From: Saprospiraceae bacterium
Lineage (GTDB): Bacteria; Bacteroidota; Bacteroidia; Chitinophagales; Saprospiraceae
Reading direction: 5' to 3'
DNA: 57,278 nt
Assembly (NCBI GenBank): GCA_016787525.1
Contig: JAEUUP010000165.1
Span: forward strand, 1-57,278
This document shows positions 8,124-17,584 of the stretch, piece by piece. The translations under genes were made by a program, and so were the position numbers. Under the pieces are notes generated by a model. The model saw only the letters and a program-made list of their open reading frames with translations, had not been told where the DNA came from and did no database searches. Position 1 is the first letter of the stretch, and every line of letters starts with the position of its first letter.

Positions 8124-8642
8124 TTAGAACGGTAAATCGTTGCCCCCATCTAATATAGGTGCATCCGACATATTGTGCGTAGGTGCGACTTCAAAATCCA
8201 CAGGTTGTTGCGGTGCAGTTGCAGGTGTATAAGTCGGTGTCGGTGTTGTACGATTAGATGCAGCATAAGGTGACTCTTGGGTTGGAAAACTATTCTCGCG
8301 ACCACTACCACCTTGCCCTTGTTTCGCTAACACACGTGCTTGAGTAGCAACAATTTCAGTTGCAGTGCGCTCAATATTATTTTTATCCGTGTATTTGCGA
8401 TGTGTAATTTTACCTTCTACATATACCAAATCACCTTTTTTTATGTTTTTCTCAGCATATTCGGCACTACCTCGCCAAACAACTATTTCATGCCATTCTG
8501 TCAATTCTTGCCATTCGCCATTATTATCTTTATACGATTCGTTGGTAGCAAGACTAAATTTACCTACTGGTGTACCATTTTCGAGGCGGCGCACTTCTGT
8601 ATCTCTGCCGACACGTCCTAACAATGTTGCTTTATTTACCAT
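8124..8642 (-). CDS. ssb: Single-stranded DNA-binding protein
   Basis: A 172-aa SSB. The OB fold occupies about residues 1-110 (MVNKATLLGRVGRDTEVR, WHEIVVWRGSAEYAEKNIKKGDLVYVEG). A Pro/Thr/Gln-rich disordered linker follows, then the acidic tip GGNDLPF that recruits partner proteins in SSBs. It protects ssDNA in replication, repair and recombination. It is encoded after mutY and before gldD on the same strand, about 114 bp from mutY, so mutY-ssb may be partly co-transcribed. No word copy lies within it. Confidence 0.96.
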   Translation of the reverse strand: MVNKATLLGRVGRDTEVRRLENGTPVGKFSLATNESYKDNNGEWQELTEWHEIVVWRGSAEYAEKNIKKGDLVYVEGKITHRKYTDKNNIERTATEIVATQARVLAKQGQGGSGRENSFPTQESPYAASNRTTPTPTYTPATAPQQPVDFEVAPTHNMSDAPILDGGNDLPF

Positions 8643-8755
8643 GATTTTAAATTTTAAAAATTAAAAAAAGTCTTCTCGGTATCCTCTTAAAAGTTGTGAG
8701 TATGGCAGCAAAAGTAAAAAACTGTTTTGTTATTTTTCAACAAAATCACTATTTT

Positions 8756-9820
8756 TCAAAACAAAGTCAAAACTTTTTCTTTTAAATATATGTCAATTAT
8801 TTTAGGAAAAGCGAAATTTTTTAAATCCTCTCGTCTTATTTTTTGAAAAACCTCCCCCCTCAGTATATCGGCTTGCGAAGTAGAAAATTCCCAAAAAACA
8901 GCTACTATTTTTTGATGCGTCAACAGTTGCTGATAAGGTTGCGATTGTTTCACCAATGTTAATTTTTGAAAATCAACAAATTCACTACCCCCCCTCAGTA
9001 TATCTGCCAATTCGTCTGTTTCAATCATCGGAAATTCGTACAAGTCTTGCCAAATATCTTTTTCTGTTCGTTTTTGAATATACACCCCATCGTTTTCATT
9101 GATGACTAAATAATTGAAAAAACGGGTTTTTCGCACCATTTTCTTCGATTTTTTGGGCAAAACAGCCACTTTGTCTTCTTTAAAAGCCACACATTCAGTC
9201 TTCAAGGGGCATTGCACACATTTGGGCGTTGCGGGCGTACAGTGTGTTGCACCAAAATCCATCATGGCTTGATTGAAGTCAGCAGGTCGGCTTTTATCCA
9301 AAACGGCATCGGCTAATGCGGCGAATTGGTGCTTGGCTTCTGTGGTATCTATCGGCGTTTCGATGCCAAAAAAACGAGACAAAACCCGATAGACATTCCC
9401 ATCCACAACCGCATGGGGCAAATCGTAAGCAAATGAAGCAATCGCCGCAGCTGTATAAGGACCAACACCTTTCAAGGTCAAAATGCCTTCGTAGGTGGTT
9501 GGAAAAGCACCATTGAGTTCAGTTGCAATATGCTTGGCAGTAGCATGCAGATTGCGCGCGCGCGAGTAGTAGCCCAGACCTTCCCAAAGTTTCATCACAT
9601 CGTCAGAAGGCGCGTTGGCAAGGTCGGATACTGAGGGGTAGTGCTGGCGGAATTTCTCGAAGTAAGCTGTGCCTTGTGCGACTGTTGTTTGTTGCAAGAT
9701 GATTTCAGACAGCCATATAATGTACGGATTGCGCACACCTTTCCATGGCAATGGGCGGTGATGAGTGGCAAACCAATCGAGTATCTTTTTCTGAAAATAA
9801 AGGTTTTTGTCTTCTTCCAT
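8756..9820 (-). CDS. mutY: A/G-specific adenine glycosylase MutY
   Basis: 354 aa from ATG 9820 (MEEDKNLYF); an upstream start at 9859 would add a non-homologous tail. It contains the catalytic glutamate in EIILQQTTVAQ, the HhH motif LKGVGPYTAAAI, the catalytic aspartate in VDGNVYRVLSRFFG, and the [4Fe-4S] ligands CTPATPKCVQCPLKTEC. The C-terminal NUDIX-like domain recognises 8-oxoG. It removes A mispaired with oxidised guanine. Three repeated-word copies lie inside: YPSVS (9629), ILRGG (8991) and ILRGE (8856). The last two are only 135 bp apart, in variable parts of the C-terminal domain. Confidence 0.95.
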   Translation of the reverse strand: MEEDKNLYFQKKILDWFATHHRPLPWKGVRNPYIIWLSEIILQQTTVAQGTAYFEKFRQHYPSVSDLANAPSDDVMKLWEGLGYYSRARNLHATAKHIATELNGAFPTTYEGILTLKGVGPYTAAAIASFAYDLPHAVVDGNVYRVLSRFFGIETPIDTTEAKHQFAALADAVLDKSRPADFNQAMMDFGATHCTPATPKCVQCPLKTECVAFKEDKVAVLPKKSKKMVRKTRFFNYLVINENDGVYIQKRTEKDIWQDLYEFPMIETDELADILRGGSEFVDFQKLTLVKQSQPYQQLLTHQKIVAVFWEFSTSQADILRGEVFQKIRREDLKNFAFPKIIDIYLKEKVLTLF

Positions 9821-10037
9821 TTTTAATTTTTGTTGAACAAAGATAAAAACGATTGTCAAGGTTTGGTCAAAAAATGAAAAACAATGAATCTTTTTTCATT
9901 TTTTTCTGAAAATTATATCAATAGAATAATGATTCTAAATAGTATTAAATAATTGATTTTCAGTCGTTTAATGTTTGTTTCGACAAACGACTCACTGAAT
10001 TACTTTAGCACTTGGAGAAAAAATGTTTAACAAACTA
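9821..10037. other. Intergenic region between divergent mutY and the sigma-factor gene
   Basis: AT-rich and non-coding. It holds an inverted repeat AGTCGTTT (9962-9969) / AAACGACT (9985-9992). The same AAACGACT/AGTCGTTT core, in the opposite arm order, occurs upstream of greA (38086-38112). No repeated-word copy is present. Confidence 0.5.
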
Positions 10038-10068
10038 TTGTTTTTTGTTAAACAGAATATTACCTTTG
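10038..10068 (+). promoter_or_regulatory. Bacteroidota-type promoter of the ECF sigma gene
   Basis: TTG at 10038-10040, a 20-nt spacer, then TACCTTTG at 10061-10068. This matches the Bacteroidota -33/-7 consensus (TTG-N19-21-TAnnTTTG). Transcription would begin near 10075, leaving a leader of about 95 nt before ATG 10169. Confidence 0.75.
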
Positions 10069-10168
10069 TTACATCAAACAAGGTAGAGAACAGAAACACA
10101 ACTTTTTTAAAGAAAAACGCAACCAGAGAAGCTTTCATAATCAATCACCAGACTAAAATATTTCTAAG

Positions 10169-10729
10169 ATGACAACAGTAGAATTCGACAGCAACTTAAA
10201 CAAAATGTCAACGATGTTGCAATCTTTTGCTTACAACTTGACAAAAAATATTGAAGACGCAAAGGATTTGTTCCAAGAAACGTCATATAGAGCTATAATC
10301 AATCGTGACAAATTTCAGACGGGAACAAACTTCAAGGCATGGCTTTTTACGATTATGAAAAACATTTTCATCAATAATTATCGTAAAAAAGTCAAATCGA
10401 ACACAATCATGGACGCGACAGACAATCAATATTTTATCAATTCGATGTCCGTAGCCATACCGAATCAAGCCGAAAGTGATATCATGATGCAAGAATTGAC
10501 CTATATGGTTGACAATTTGGACGAAAGTATTCAAGTCCCTTTTGTGATGCATTATCAAGGTTATAAATATCAAGAAATCGCCGACGACTTACAATTGCCA
10601 CTTGGAACAGTGAAAAGCCGCATTTTCTTTGCACGCAAAGAGTTGAAAGATAAAATCAATGCGCGCTACGATAATTTAGGCAAAGCCTACGAAAAACAGG
10701 GCGGAATGCTTGAGTTTTCAGAGAATTAA
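10169..10729 (+). CDS. ECF-type RNA polymerase sigma factor (SigP-like)
   Basis: A 186-aa sigma-70 family protein. The region 2 helix is DAKDLFQETSYRAIINRDKF and GTNFKAWLFTIMKNIFINNYR. The region 4 HTH is YKYQEIADDLQLPLGTVKSRIFFARKEL. There is no adjacent anti-sigma gene. The sequence resembles the stand-alone ECF sigma class to which P. gingivalis SigP belongs. SigP acts with PorX to drive T9SS genes, and a PorX homologue is encoded at 24236-25795. The SigP assignment is inference from remembered family features; only the sigma-factor call is firm. Confidence 0.93.
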   Translation: MTTVEFDSNLNKMSTMLQSFAYNLTKNIEDAKDLFQETSYRAIINRDKFQTGTNFKAWLFTIMKNIFINNYRKKVKSNTIMDATDNQYFINSMSVAIPNQAESDIMMQELTYMVDNLDESIQVPFVMHYQGYKYQEIADDLQLPLGTVKSRIFFARKELKDKINARYDNLGKAYEKQGGMLEFSEN

Positions 10730-10844
10730 GTCTATAGTTTGATTTTTCATAATAGAGGGTGTAATTTGGTGGTGACAGACGTTGTCTTGTCACCGCTTTT
10801 TATTTTGTGGAAAACTTACCCCCTCAGTATCCGCCGAAAAAATG

Positions 10845-10852
10845 TATCTTTG
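10845..10852 (+). promoter_or_regulatory. Putative -7 element of dnaE
   Basis: TATCTTTG fits TAnnTTTG and lies 21 bp upstream of the dnaE ATG. No TTG is found at the expected distance. A repeated-word copy (10820-10829) occupies the -33 side of the promoter. Confidence 0.45.
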
Positions 10853-10872
10853 CGAAACAAAATGTTTCGTCC

Positions 10873-13800
10873 ATGAAGTTTTCACATCTGCATTGTCATA
10901 CTCAATTTTCGTTGCTCGACGGGGCAGCTTCTATTCCTAAACTCTTCAAAAAAGCGGCTGCCGATGGTATGCCTGCGGTGGCCATCACCGACCACGGCAA
11001 TATGTTTGGCGTGTTTGAATTTGTAGCAGAAGCTGCCAAAAATGGCAATGCTGTGAAGCCAATCGTCGGTTGTGAGTTCTATTTGGTGGAAGACCGCACG
11101 CAAAAGACGTTCTCAAAGGACAGAAAGGACAAACGTTTTCACCAGTTGTTTTTAGCCAAAAATACTGAGGGGTACCGCAACTTGACAAAAATGTGTTCGC
11201 TGGGTTTTATGGAAGGCATGTACTCCAAATATCCGCGTATTGACAAACAATTGGTTGAAAAATATCATAAAGGCTTGATTGCCACGACTTGCTGTTTGGG
11301 TGCATCCGTGCCACAAGCGATTTTGATGAAAGGAGAAGACGCAGGACGAAAGGAGTTTGAGTGGTGGCTCAATATGTTTGGTGAAGATTATTATATCGAG
11401 TTGCAACGCCACAATTTGAGAGAACAAATTTTAGTCAACGAAGTGCTTTTGCGTTTTGCCAAAGAGTACAATGTGAAAGTGATTGCGTCCAACGATTCGC
11501 ACTATGTTGACCGCGAAGATGCCAATGCACACGATATTTTGTTGTGTATCAACACAGGTGAAAAACAATCAACCCCCAAACTCGATGACTACACAGATGA
11601 AGATGCTTTGAAGAAAAATGCGCGTTTTGCATTTCCCAATGACGAATTTTTCTTCAAAACCACCTCGCAAATGACACAATTGTTCAGCGATGTGCCAGAA
11701 GCGATTGACAATACGAATGAAATTGTGGACAAATGCGATATTTTGAAGCTCAAGCAAGACATCATGTTGCCCAATTTCGTCATTCCACAAAATTTTGCTG
11801 ACCAAGACGAATACCTGCGTCACCTCACCTACGAAGGCGCACGCGAACGCTACAAAGAAATCACGCCCGATGTCGAAGAACGTTTGAATTTTGAGCTTTT
11901 TACCATCAAAACGATGGGTTTTGCGGGCTATTTCTTGATTGTTTCGGACTTTATCAAGGCTGGACGTGATTTAGGCGTGTTGATTGGTCCTGGTCGTGGC
12001 TCTGCTGCGGGTTCTGCGGTGGCTTATTGCATAGGCATTACGAATATTGACCCTATCAAATACAACTTACTTTTTGAACGCTTTTTGAATCCTGACCGTA
12101 AATCCATGCCCGATATTGATACCGATTTTGACGATGAAGGTCGCCAAAAGGTGATTGACTATGTGGTACAGAAATATGGTAAAAACCAAGTGGCGCAAAT
12201 CATCACTTATGGTACAATGGCAGCCAAAATGTCCATCAAAGACGTAGCACGAGTGATGGATTTGCCTCTGAACGATGCCAATGCTTTGGCAAAATTGGTT
12301 TCGGACAAGCCTGGTATCAAACTCAATCGCTTACTCAAAGCCCCCCTCAGTGGCGAAGGTAGTTTGTTAGAAAAAGAGAGTTTACCATCAGAAGATATTG
12401 AAAATGCCAAGGAATTGCGCGCTATTTTAGACACAAAAGACGACCCTCGTTCAGCTGTCTTGCGCGAGGCTTTAATTTTGGAAGGTTCGGTGCGTGGTAC
12501 AGGCATACATGCGGCAGGCATCATCATTGCACCTAAAGATTTGACCGAAATCATACCTGTTGCGACTGCCAAAGACTCGGATTTGTTGGTGACACAATAC
12601 GAGGGGAATGTGATTGAAGATGCGGGTGTTATCAAAATGGACTTTTTGGGACTTAAAACATTGACAATCATACGCGATGCCTTGGCTTTGATTGAACAAA
12701 ATTATGGTAAAAAAATCGAGATTGATTATATTCCACTCGACGACCCTAAAACCTATGAACTCTATCAACGCGGCGATACCAATGCGACTTTCCAGTTTGA
12801 AAGTGCAGGTATGCAGAAGTATTTGAAGGAGTTGAAACCCACCAAATTCGATGAGTTGATTGCGATGAATGCCCTGTATCGCCCGGGTCCCTTGGCTTAC
12901 ATCCCGAACTTTATCAATCGGAAATGGGGACGTGAAGCGGTGACGTATGACCTTGATGCGATGTCTGAATATCTGCATGAAACTTACGGCATTTGCGTCT
13001 ATCAAGAACAAATCATGCTTTTATCCCAAAAACTCGCCAATTTTACCAAAGGCGATGCCGATGTTTTGCGCAAGGCGATGGGTAAAAAGCAGATTGCAGT
13101 TCTGAATAAAATGAAATCGCAATTTTTAGAGGGGTGTGCGAAGAATGGACATGATACCAAAATTGCTGAAAAAGTTTGGGTTGACTGGGAAGCCTTCGCC
13201 TCGTATGCTTTCAACAAATCACACTCGACTTGTTATGCTTTTGTGGCCTATCAAACAGCATATTTGAAAGCACATTATCCTTCCGAATACATGGCAGCGG
13301 TGTTGTCTAACAACCAGTCGAATATTGATAAAATCACTTTTTTCATGGAAGAATGTCGCTCGATGGGCGTTTCGGTCAAAGGTCCGGACGTGAATGAGAG
13401 TGATGTAAAGTTTTCAGTTAACAAAAAAGGTGATGTTCGCTTTGCTTTGTCGGCCATCAAAGGTGTGGGCGAAGCGGCGGTCGAAGCTTTGATTGCAGAG
13501 CGTAAAGCGAATGGCGTTTACAAAGATATTTTCGACTTTATTCGCCGTCAAAATTTACGCACAGTCAACAAACGGGTGATGGAGGCTTTGACACAATCGG
13601 GTGCTTTCGATGGTTTTGGCATTCCAAGAGCGGCATTTTTTGCGCCTTCTGACAAATACGAGACATTCATTGAACATCTGTTGAAATATGGTGCAGGTTT
13701 TCAATCACAAAAAGCCAGTTCAGTCACATCTTTATTTGGCGAGGCTGCTTCCGATTCGCTCATGGCGGCCCCCTCAGTACCGAAAGTAGAAGAATGGAAT

Positions 13801-14427
13801 TTGATTCAAAAATTGAACTACGAAAAAGACTGTGTGGGTATTTACTTATCGGGACACCCGTTGGATGATTTTAAATTAGAATTGGCTTATGCGACAACAA
13901 CGCTTGATAAAGTACAAGACCTTAAAAATCAACGGGTTAAGATAGCGGCTTTTGTTTCATCGGTCAATCATCGGGTTTCTAAAAAGGGGACTGGATTCGG
14001 CTCATTTGTCATTCAAGATTATAAAGGGGCGCATGAATTTGCTTTGTTCAGTGAAGACTATGCTCGTTTTAGTCCGATTTTGCAAGCAGGCGTTTCGGTT
14101 CTGATAGATGGCGAAATGAAGCAAAAATGGAACTCTGATGAATATGAATTGAAGATAAAAGATGTGAAACAATTGGCTTCATTGGGCAATTCATTGACCG
14201 AAAGTATCACTTTGATGATTCCGATTGAAGGTATCACTGAGGGGTTGATTAAGGAGCTAGAGCAATTGTGTCAAAAGTATAAAGGCAAACATAAACTCAA
14301 AACACATTTGCTGGATGCAACGAATAAGCAAACCTTGCATCTGTATTCAACTGATAAAAAAGTAAATGTGGATTCTGATTTTCTTGCAGCTGTTGAGGCT
14401 AAGGGATTGAGTTATAAGTTGAATTAA
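10873..14427 (+). CDS. dnaE: DNA polymerase III alpha subunit
   Basis: 1184 aa from ATG 10873 (MKFSHLHCHTQFSLLDGA); the upstream in-frame extension has no homologous look. The order is: N-terminal PHP domain (HLHCHTQFS, AITDHGNMFG), polymerase core with GPGRGSAAGSAVAYCIGIT and the catalytic aspartates in MPDIDTDFDDEGR, tandem HhH (AIKGVGEAAVEAL), and C-terminal OB fold. It is the replicative polymerase. It carries four repeated-word copies in four different frames: NTEG (11163), APLSG (12343), APSVP (13770) and ITEG (14235). Where conserved flanks are recognisable they look uninterrupted, so the word seems to have arisen by substitution. It is convergent with the M16 gene across a shared terminator. 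Confidence 0.97.
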   Translation: MKFSHLHCHTQFSLLDGAASIPKLFKKAAADGMPAVAITDHGNMFGVFEFVAEAAKNGNAVKPIVGCEFYLVEDRTQKTFSKDRKDKRFHQLFLAKNTEGYRNLTKMCSLGFMEGMYSKYPRIDKQLVEKYHKGLIATTCCLGASVPQAILMKGEDAGRKEFEWWLNMFGEDYYIELQRHNLREQILVNEVLLRFAKEYNVKVIASNDSHYVDREDANAHDILLCINTGEKQSTPKLDDYTDEDALKKNARFAFPNDEFFFKTTSQMTQLFSDVPEAIDNTNEIVDKCDILKLKQDIMLPNFVIPQNFADQDEYLRHLTYEGARERYKEITPDVEERLNFELFTIKTMGFAGYFLIVSDFIKAGRDLGVLIGPGRGSAAGSAVAYCIGITNIDPIKYNLLFERFLNPDRKSMPDIDTDFDDEGRQKVIDYVVQKYGKNQVAQIITYGTMAAKMSIKDVARVMDLPLNDANALAKLVSDKPGIKLNRLLKAPLSGEGSLLEKESLPSEDIENAKELRAILDTKDDPRSAVLREALILEGSVRGTGIHAAGIIIAPKDLTEIIPVATAKDSDLLVTQYEGNVIEDAGVIKMDFLGLKTLTIIRDALALIEQNYGKKIEIDYIPLDDPKTYELYQRGDTNATFQFESAGMQKYLKELKPTKFDELIAMNALYRPGPLAYIPNFINRKWGREAVTYDLDAMSEYLHETYGICVYQEQIMLLSQKLANFTKGDADVLRKAMGKKQIAVLNKMKSQFLEGCAKNGHDTKIAEKVWVDWEAFASYAFNKSHSTCYAFVAYQTAYLKAHYPSEYMAAVLSNNQSNIDKITFFMEECRSMGVSVKGPDVNESDVKFSVNKKGDVRFALSAIKGVGEAAVEALIAERKANGVYKDIFDFIRRQNLRTVNKRVMEALTQSGAFDGFGIPRAAFFAPSDKYETFIEHLLKYGAGFQSQKASSVTSLFGEAASDSLMAAPSVPKVEEWNLIQKLNYEKDCVGIYLSGHPLDDFKLELAYATTTLDKVQDLKNQRVKIAAFVSSVNHRVSKKGTGFGSFVIQDYKGAHEFALFSEDYARFSPILQAGVSVLIDGEMKQKWNSDEYELKIKDVKQLASLGNSLTESITLMIPIEGITEGLIKELEQLCQKYKGKHKLKTHLLDATNKQTLHLYSTDKKVNVDSDFLAAVEAKGLSYKLN

Positions 14428-14437
14428 AAATGGATAG

Positions 14438-14481
14438 CCATAAAAAAGCCTGTTTGCCGCAACAAACAGGCTTTTTTATGG
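14438..14481. terminator. Bidirectional terminator between dnaE and the M16 protease
   Basis: 19-bp perfect arms (14438-14456 and 14463-14481) around a 6-nt loop, with A/T tracts giving a U-run on either strand. It serves both convergent genes. Confidence 0.9.
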
Positions 14482-14485
14482 GAAA

Positions 14486-17461
14486 TCAATACCCAAACAC
14501 CTCTTCTAAACTCAATTCTTTGACTTCACCCAAAGATTGTAGATAGCCAAAATCTAATTTAGAACGGTCGCCTAAAACTAAAATTGTATAGTTTCTACCT
14601 TTCACATGTTTCTGTTGAAATTCTTTCAAATCATCGGCAGTTGAAGTCTGGATAACTTCATAAATAGCTTTACGCAGGTCATTTTCAATACCTCTATCCA
14701 AATTGTTCCGATACGTCCAGTAAATATTTGATTTCGTAATTCGTTCACTTTCAATGGTTTTTAACACCGATTGACGAGCTTGCTCAATTTGGGTCTCGCT
14801 GATAGGCATATCTTCGATGATGTCGTGCATCGCTGTAATCGCATCTTTCAACTTGTCGGCTTGTGTCCCAACATAGGCATTGAAGTAGTGACCTCTCTCG
14901 CGTTTGGCAGGAGTTGAATAAAACGCATTGGCAGAATAAGCCAGAGCGCGAGCCTCTCGAATTTCTTGAAAAACGATGCTCGATAAGCCCGAACCGAAAT
15001 AGTTGTTATAAAATGTTGACATAATCTGTTCATCAACAGAATACTGAGGGGTTCCTTTCGACACCATCAAAATCTCTGCTTGCACCATCGGAAAATGGAC
15101 AAACAGGACTTTGTTTTTGTCCATAGACAATTCAGGATATTCTTTGGATGAATAGATGGGTTTCAATTTGCGAGGAACAGCGTGTTCATCGTTCAAAATT
15201 TTGCCAACTTCGGCTTGTGATTTTGTGCCGTAGTAAAAAATCCGATGTTCATAATTTGATAAACCTTTGATTTTTTCTACTAAAGTATTGGCTGTCAATA
15301 AATTAAGCTCTTCTGTGGTCAAGGCATCGGTGAACGGTGACATTTTGCCATATTTCGCATAACTCGCCATTGCATTGCGCAAAATGATGCGTTTGTCTTT
15401 TTTATCGTTTTCGCGTTTGGCTAAAATGTCGGCAACCATATTTTTCAGAGCTTTTTCGTCGCCTTTGACATTTTTCAAAATATGTTCAAACAATTTGACC
15501 CCCTCAGTAAACGACTCTTCCAAACCACTCAAAGTCACATAGCTGCGGTCGTCGTTTGAAAAGACATCGAAAGATAAACCGAGTTTGTAAAACTCTTGTT
15601 GCAGTTGTGCGGCACTGTATTTATCTGTTCCCAAAAATGGCAAATAACTGATGGCTAAAGCGAGCGTTTTATCTGCATTTTTGCCCATTTCGACAATATA
15701 GTACAATGAAAACGTCTCATTTGTCTCGTTTTTGATATAATCGAGCTTAATACCGCTTTTCAAATTGCTGGTTGAAATGGCTTTTTGAAAATCTACAAAC
15801 TCAGGTGACAAACGTGGACTTTCTTGCTTAAAAAACTCGCTCGCAAAAGGCGATTTATCTTTACGATTGAGCGAGACAGGCGTAATTTTGGGTTTTTCGA
15901 CCTTCAATACTGAGGGGTCTGCACCTGCTTTTTTATAAACCACCACATAATTGTCGCCAAAGTTCTTGTTCACGAACTCCACTATTTGTTGTTTGGTCAA
16001 AGCCTTCATACGGTCGAGTCGCCCAATATATTTGTCCCAACTGATGCCTTTGATAAATGCGTCGGACAAAGCGTTGACACGAGCCGTGTTGTTTTCAAAG
16101 CTCTTTGTCATCGAATATTTATAGTCTTTGACTACGGCCGACATCAACCAATCTGGGAAATCACCTTTTTTCAACCGATTGATTTGCTCGACCAAAAGGC
16201 GTTCGACATCTTCCAAAGTTTGTCCTTCGCGTGGACGACCATAGAGCATCAATGCTGAATAGTCCGCTAAATTCATCATACCTGCCGAGGCTTCCAGCAC
16301 TTTTTGTTGTTGTACCAAATCGAGGTCAATCAACCCAGCTTGCCGATTGTAGAGCATCGAACCTACCATATTGGCAAGGTCAACATCGCCCAAACCTGCA
16401 TTGAGCCGCCAACCCAACTGCACATAAGCGGCTTGTTGTCCGATAACTTCGCGTTTTTGCACTCCCCTCAGTATCGGCTGTTCGTCGAATTTGAAAGGCG
16501 GTACTTCTTTGCGTTGATACGACCCAAAGGTTTTTTCGACCAAAGCCACAGTTTTGTCAGGGTCAAGGTCGCCAGACAAGACGATTGCCATATTATTGGG
16601 TACGTAGTATGTTTCAAAATATTTTAAAATATTGTAGTGCGATGGGCTTTTCAGATGCTCGCCTTTGCCAATCGTCGTTTGCGTGCCGTAAGGATGTGCG
16701 GGAAACAACGACGACAGCATCGCCTGTTGCACTTTGCGCCCGTCGTTGTCTTGACTGATGTTAAATTCCTCATAAACAGCTTCTAATTCGGTGTGAAACA
16801 GACGTAAAACAACCATTTTGAAGCGTTCTGCCTCCAACTCAAGCCAACGCTCCAACTCATTGGACGGAATATCATTGACATAAATAGTGTGTTCGTGCCA
16901 AGTGTTGGCGTTGGTCGCCTTTGCACCAAGTGAAGCGACGAGTTTGTCATATTCATTCGCAGCAACGAGTTTAGCAGCCAAATTTGAAACGGAGTCAATT
17001 TGGGCATACAAAGCCTTTCGTACTGAGGGGTCGGTTTCTGCTTTGTGTTGTTCGTATAAATCAGCTATTTTTTTCAATAAAAGTCGCTCATTGTCCCAAT
17101 CCAATGCACCAATTTGATTCGTTCCTTTGAACATCATGTGTTCTAAGTAATGTGCCAAACCCGTTGTTTCGGCAGGGTCTTGCTTTGAGCCTGCGCGTAC
17201 AGTGATATTTGTATAAATCCGAGGTTCATTTTTATTGATAGACATAAACAGCTTCATGCCGTTCTGTAAAGTGTAGGATTTGACACCAATTGGGTCGCCA
17301 GCGACAGTTTCAAAGTCGTATTTTGGTTTCGTTGGGACGAAAGATGCTGTTGCATTCATTATTGAGATAGGTGTTTTTTGTTCAGAAAGACCTTGCGCAG
17401 AAAGCGTTGAACTGCCTAACAAAGCCCCAATGAGGATTGTTTGTAAAAACGATGAAGTCAT
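14486..17461 (-). CDS. M16-family zinc metalloprotease, two-domain, exported
   Basis: 991 aa with a signal peptide (to about residue 23, STLSAQG). The first M16 unit has the inverted zinc motif HYLEHMMFKG (HxxEH) and the downstream glutamate in ELEAVYEEFN. The C-terminal half (about 520-991) is a second, catalytically inert M16 repeat with an R/Y-type segment (NNYFGSGLSSIVFQEIREARALAYSA). It probably degrades or processes peptides in the periplasm. Five repeated-word copies (15042, 15500, 15908, 16464, 17021) are spaced 408-558 bp and alternate in orientation. They encode TPQYS, FTEG, DPSVL, ILRG and DPSVR. Confidence 0.93.
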   Translation of the reverse strand: MTSSFLQTILIGALLGSSTLSAQGLSEQKTPISIMNATASFVPTKPKYDFETVAGDPIGVKSYTLQNGMKLFMSINKNEPRIYTNITVRAGSKQDPAETTGLAHYLEHMMFKGTNQIGALDWDNERLLLKKIADLYEQHKAETDPSVRKALYAQIDSVSNLAAKLVAANEYDKLVASLGAKATNANTWHEHTIYVNDIPSNELERWLELEAERFKMVVLRLFHTELEAVYEEFNISQDNDGRKVQQAMLSSLFPAHPYGTQTTIGKGEHLKSPSHYNILKYFETYYVPNNMAIVLSGDLDPDKTVALVEKTFGSYQRKEVPPFKFDEQPILRGVQKREVIGQQAAYVQLGWRLNAGLGDVDLANMVGSMLYNRQAGLIDLDLVQQQKVLEASAGMMNLADYSALMLYGRPREGQTLEDVERLLVEQINRLKKGDFPDWLMSAVVKDYKYSMTKSFENNTARVNALSDAFIKGISWDKYIGRLDRMKALTKQQIVEFVNKNFGDNYVVVYKKAGADPSVLKVEKPKITPVSLNRKDKSPFASEFFKQESPRLSPEFVDFQKAISTSNLKSGIKLDYIKNETNETFSLYYIVEMGKNADKTLALAISYLPFLGTDKYSAAQLQQEFYKLGLSFDVFSNDDRSYVTLSGLEESFTEGVKLFEHILKNVKGDEKALKNMVADILAKRENDKKDKRIILRNAMASYAKYGKMSPFTDALTTEELNLLTANTLVEKIKGLSNYEHRIFYYGTKSQAEVGKILNDEHAVPRKLKPIYSSKEYPELSMDKNKVLFVHFPMVQAEILMVSKGTPQYSVDEQIMSTFYNNYFGSGLSSIVFQEIREARALAYSANAFYSTPAKRERGHYFNAYVGTQADKLKDAITAMHDIIEDMPISETQIEQARQSVLKTIESERITKSNIYWTYRNNLDRGIENDLRKAIYEVIQTSTADDLKEFQQKHVKGRNYTILVLGDRSKLDFGYLQSLGEVKELSLEEVFGY

Positions 17462-17584
17462 AGTTGCCTGCTTTTGATTTTGATGAATGATGTTTGCAAT
17501 AATTGAAAAGCTGACAAATTTACAATTTCTCGAAACGTTTTTACCGCGTGTTTAGTTTTTATAAAAGAAAAATTTGACAATGAG

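Noticed and set aside
12207-12671. Antisense gene within dnaE
   Set aside because: The 154-codon frame is a by-product of dnaE codon structure and has no start context or domain. The dnaE frame is clearly the coding one.
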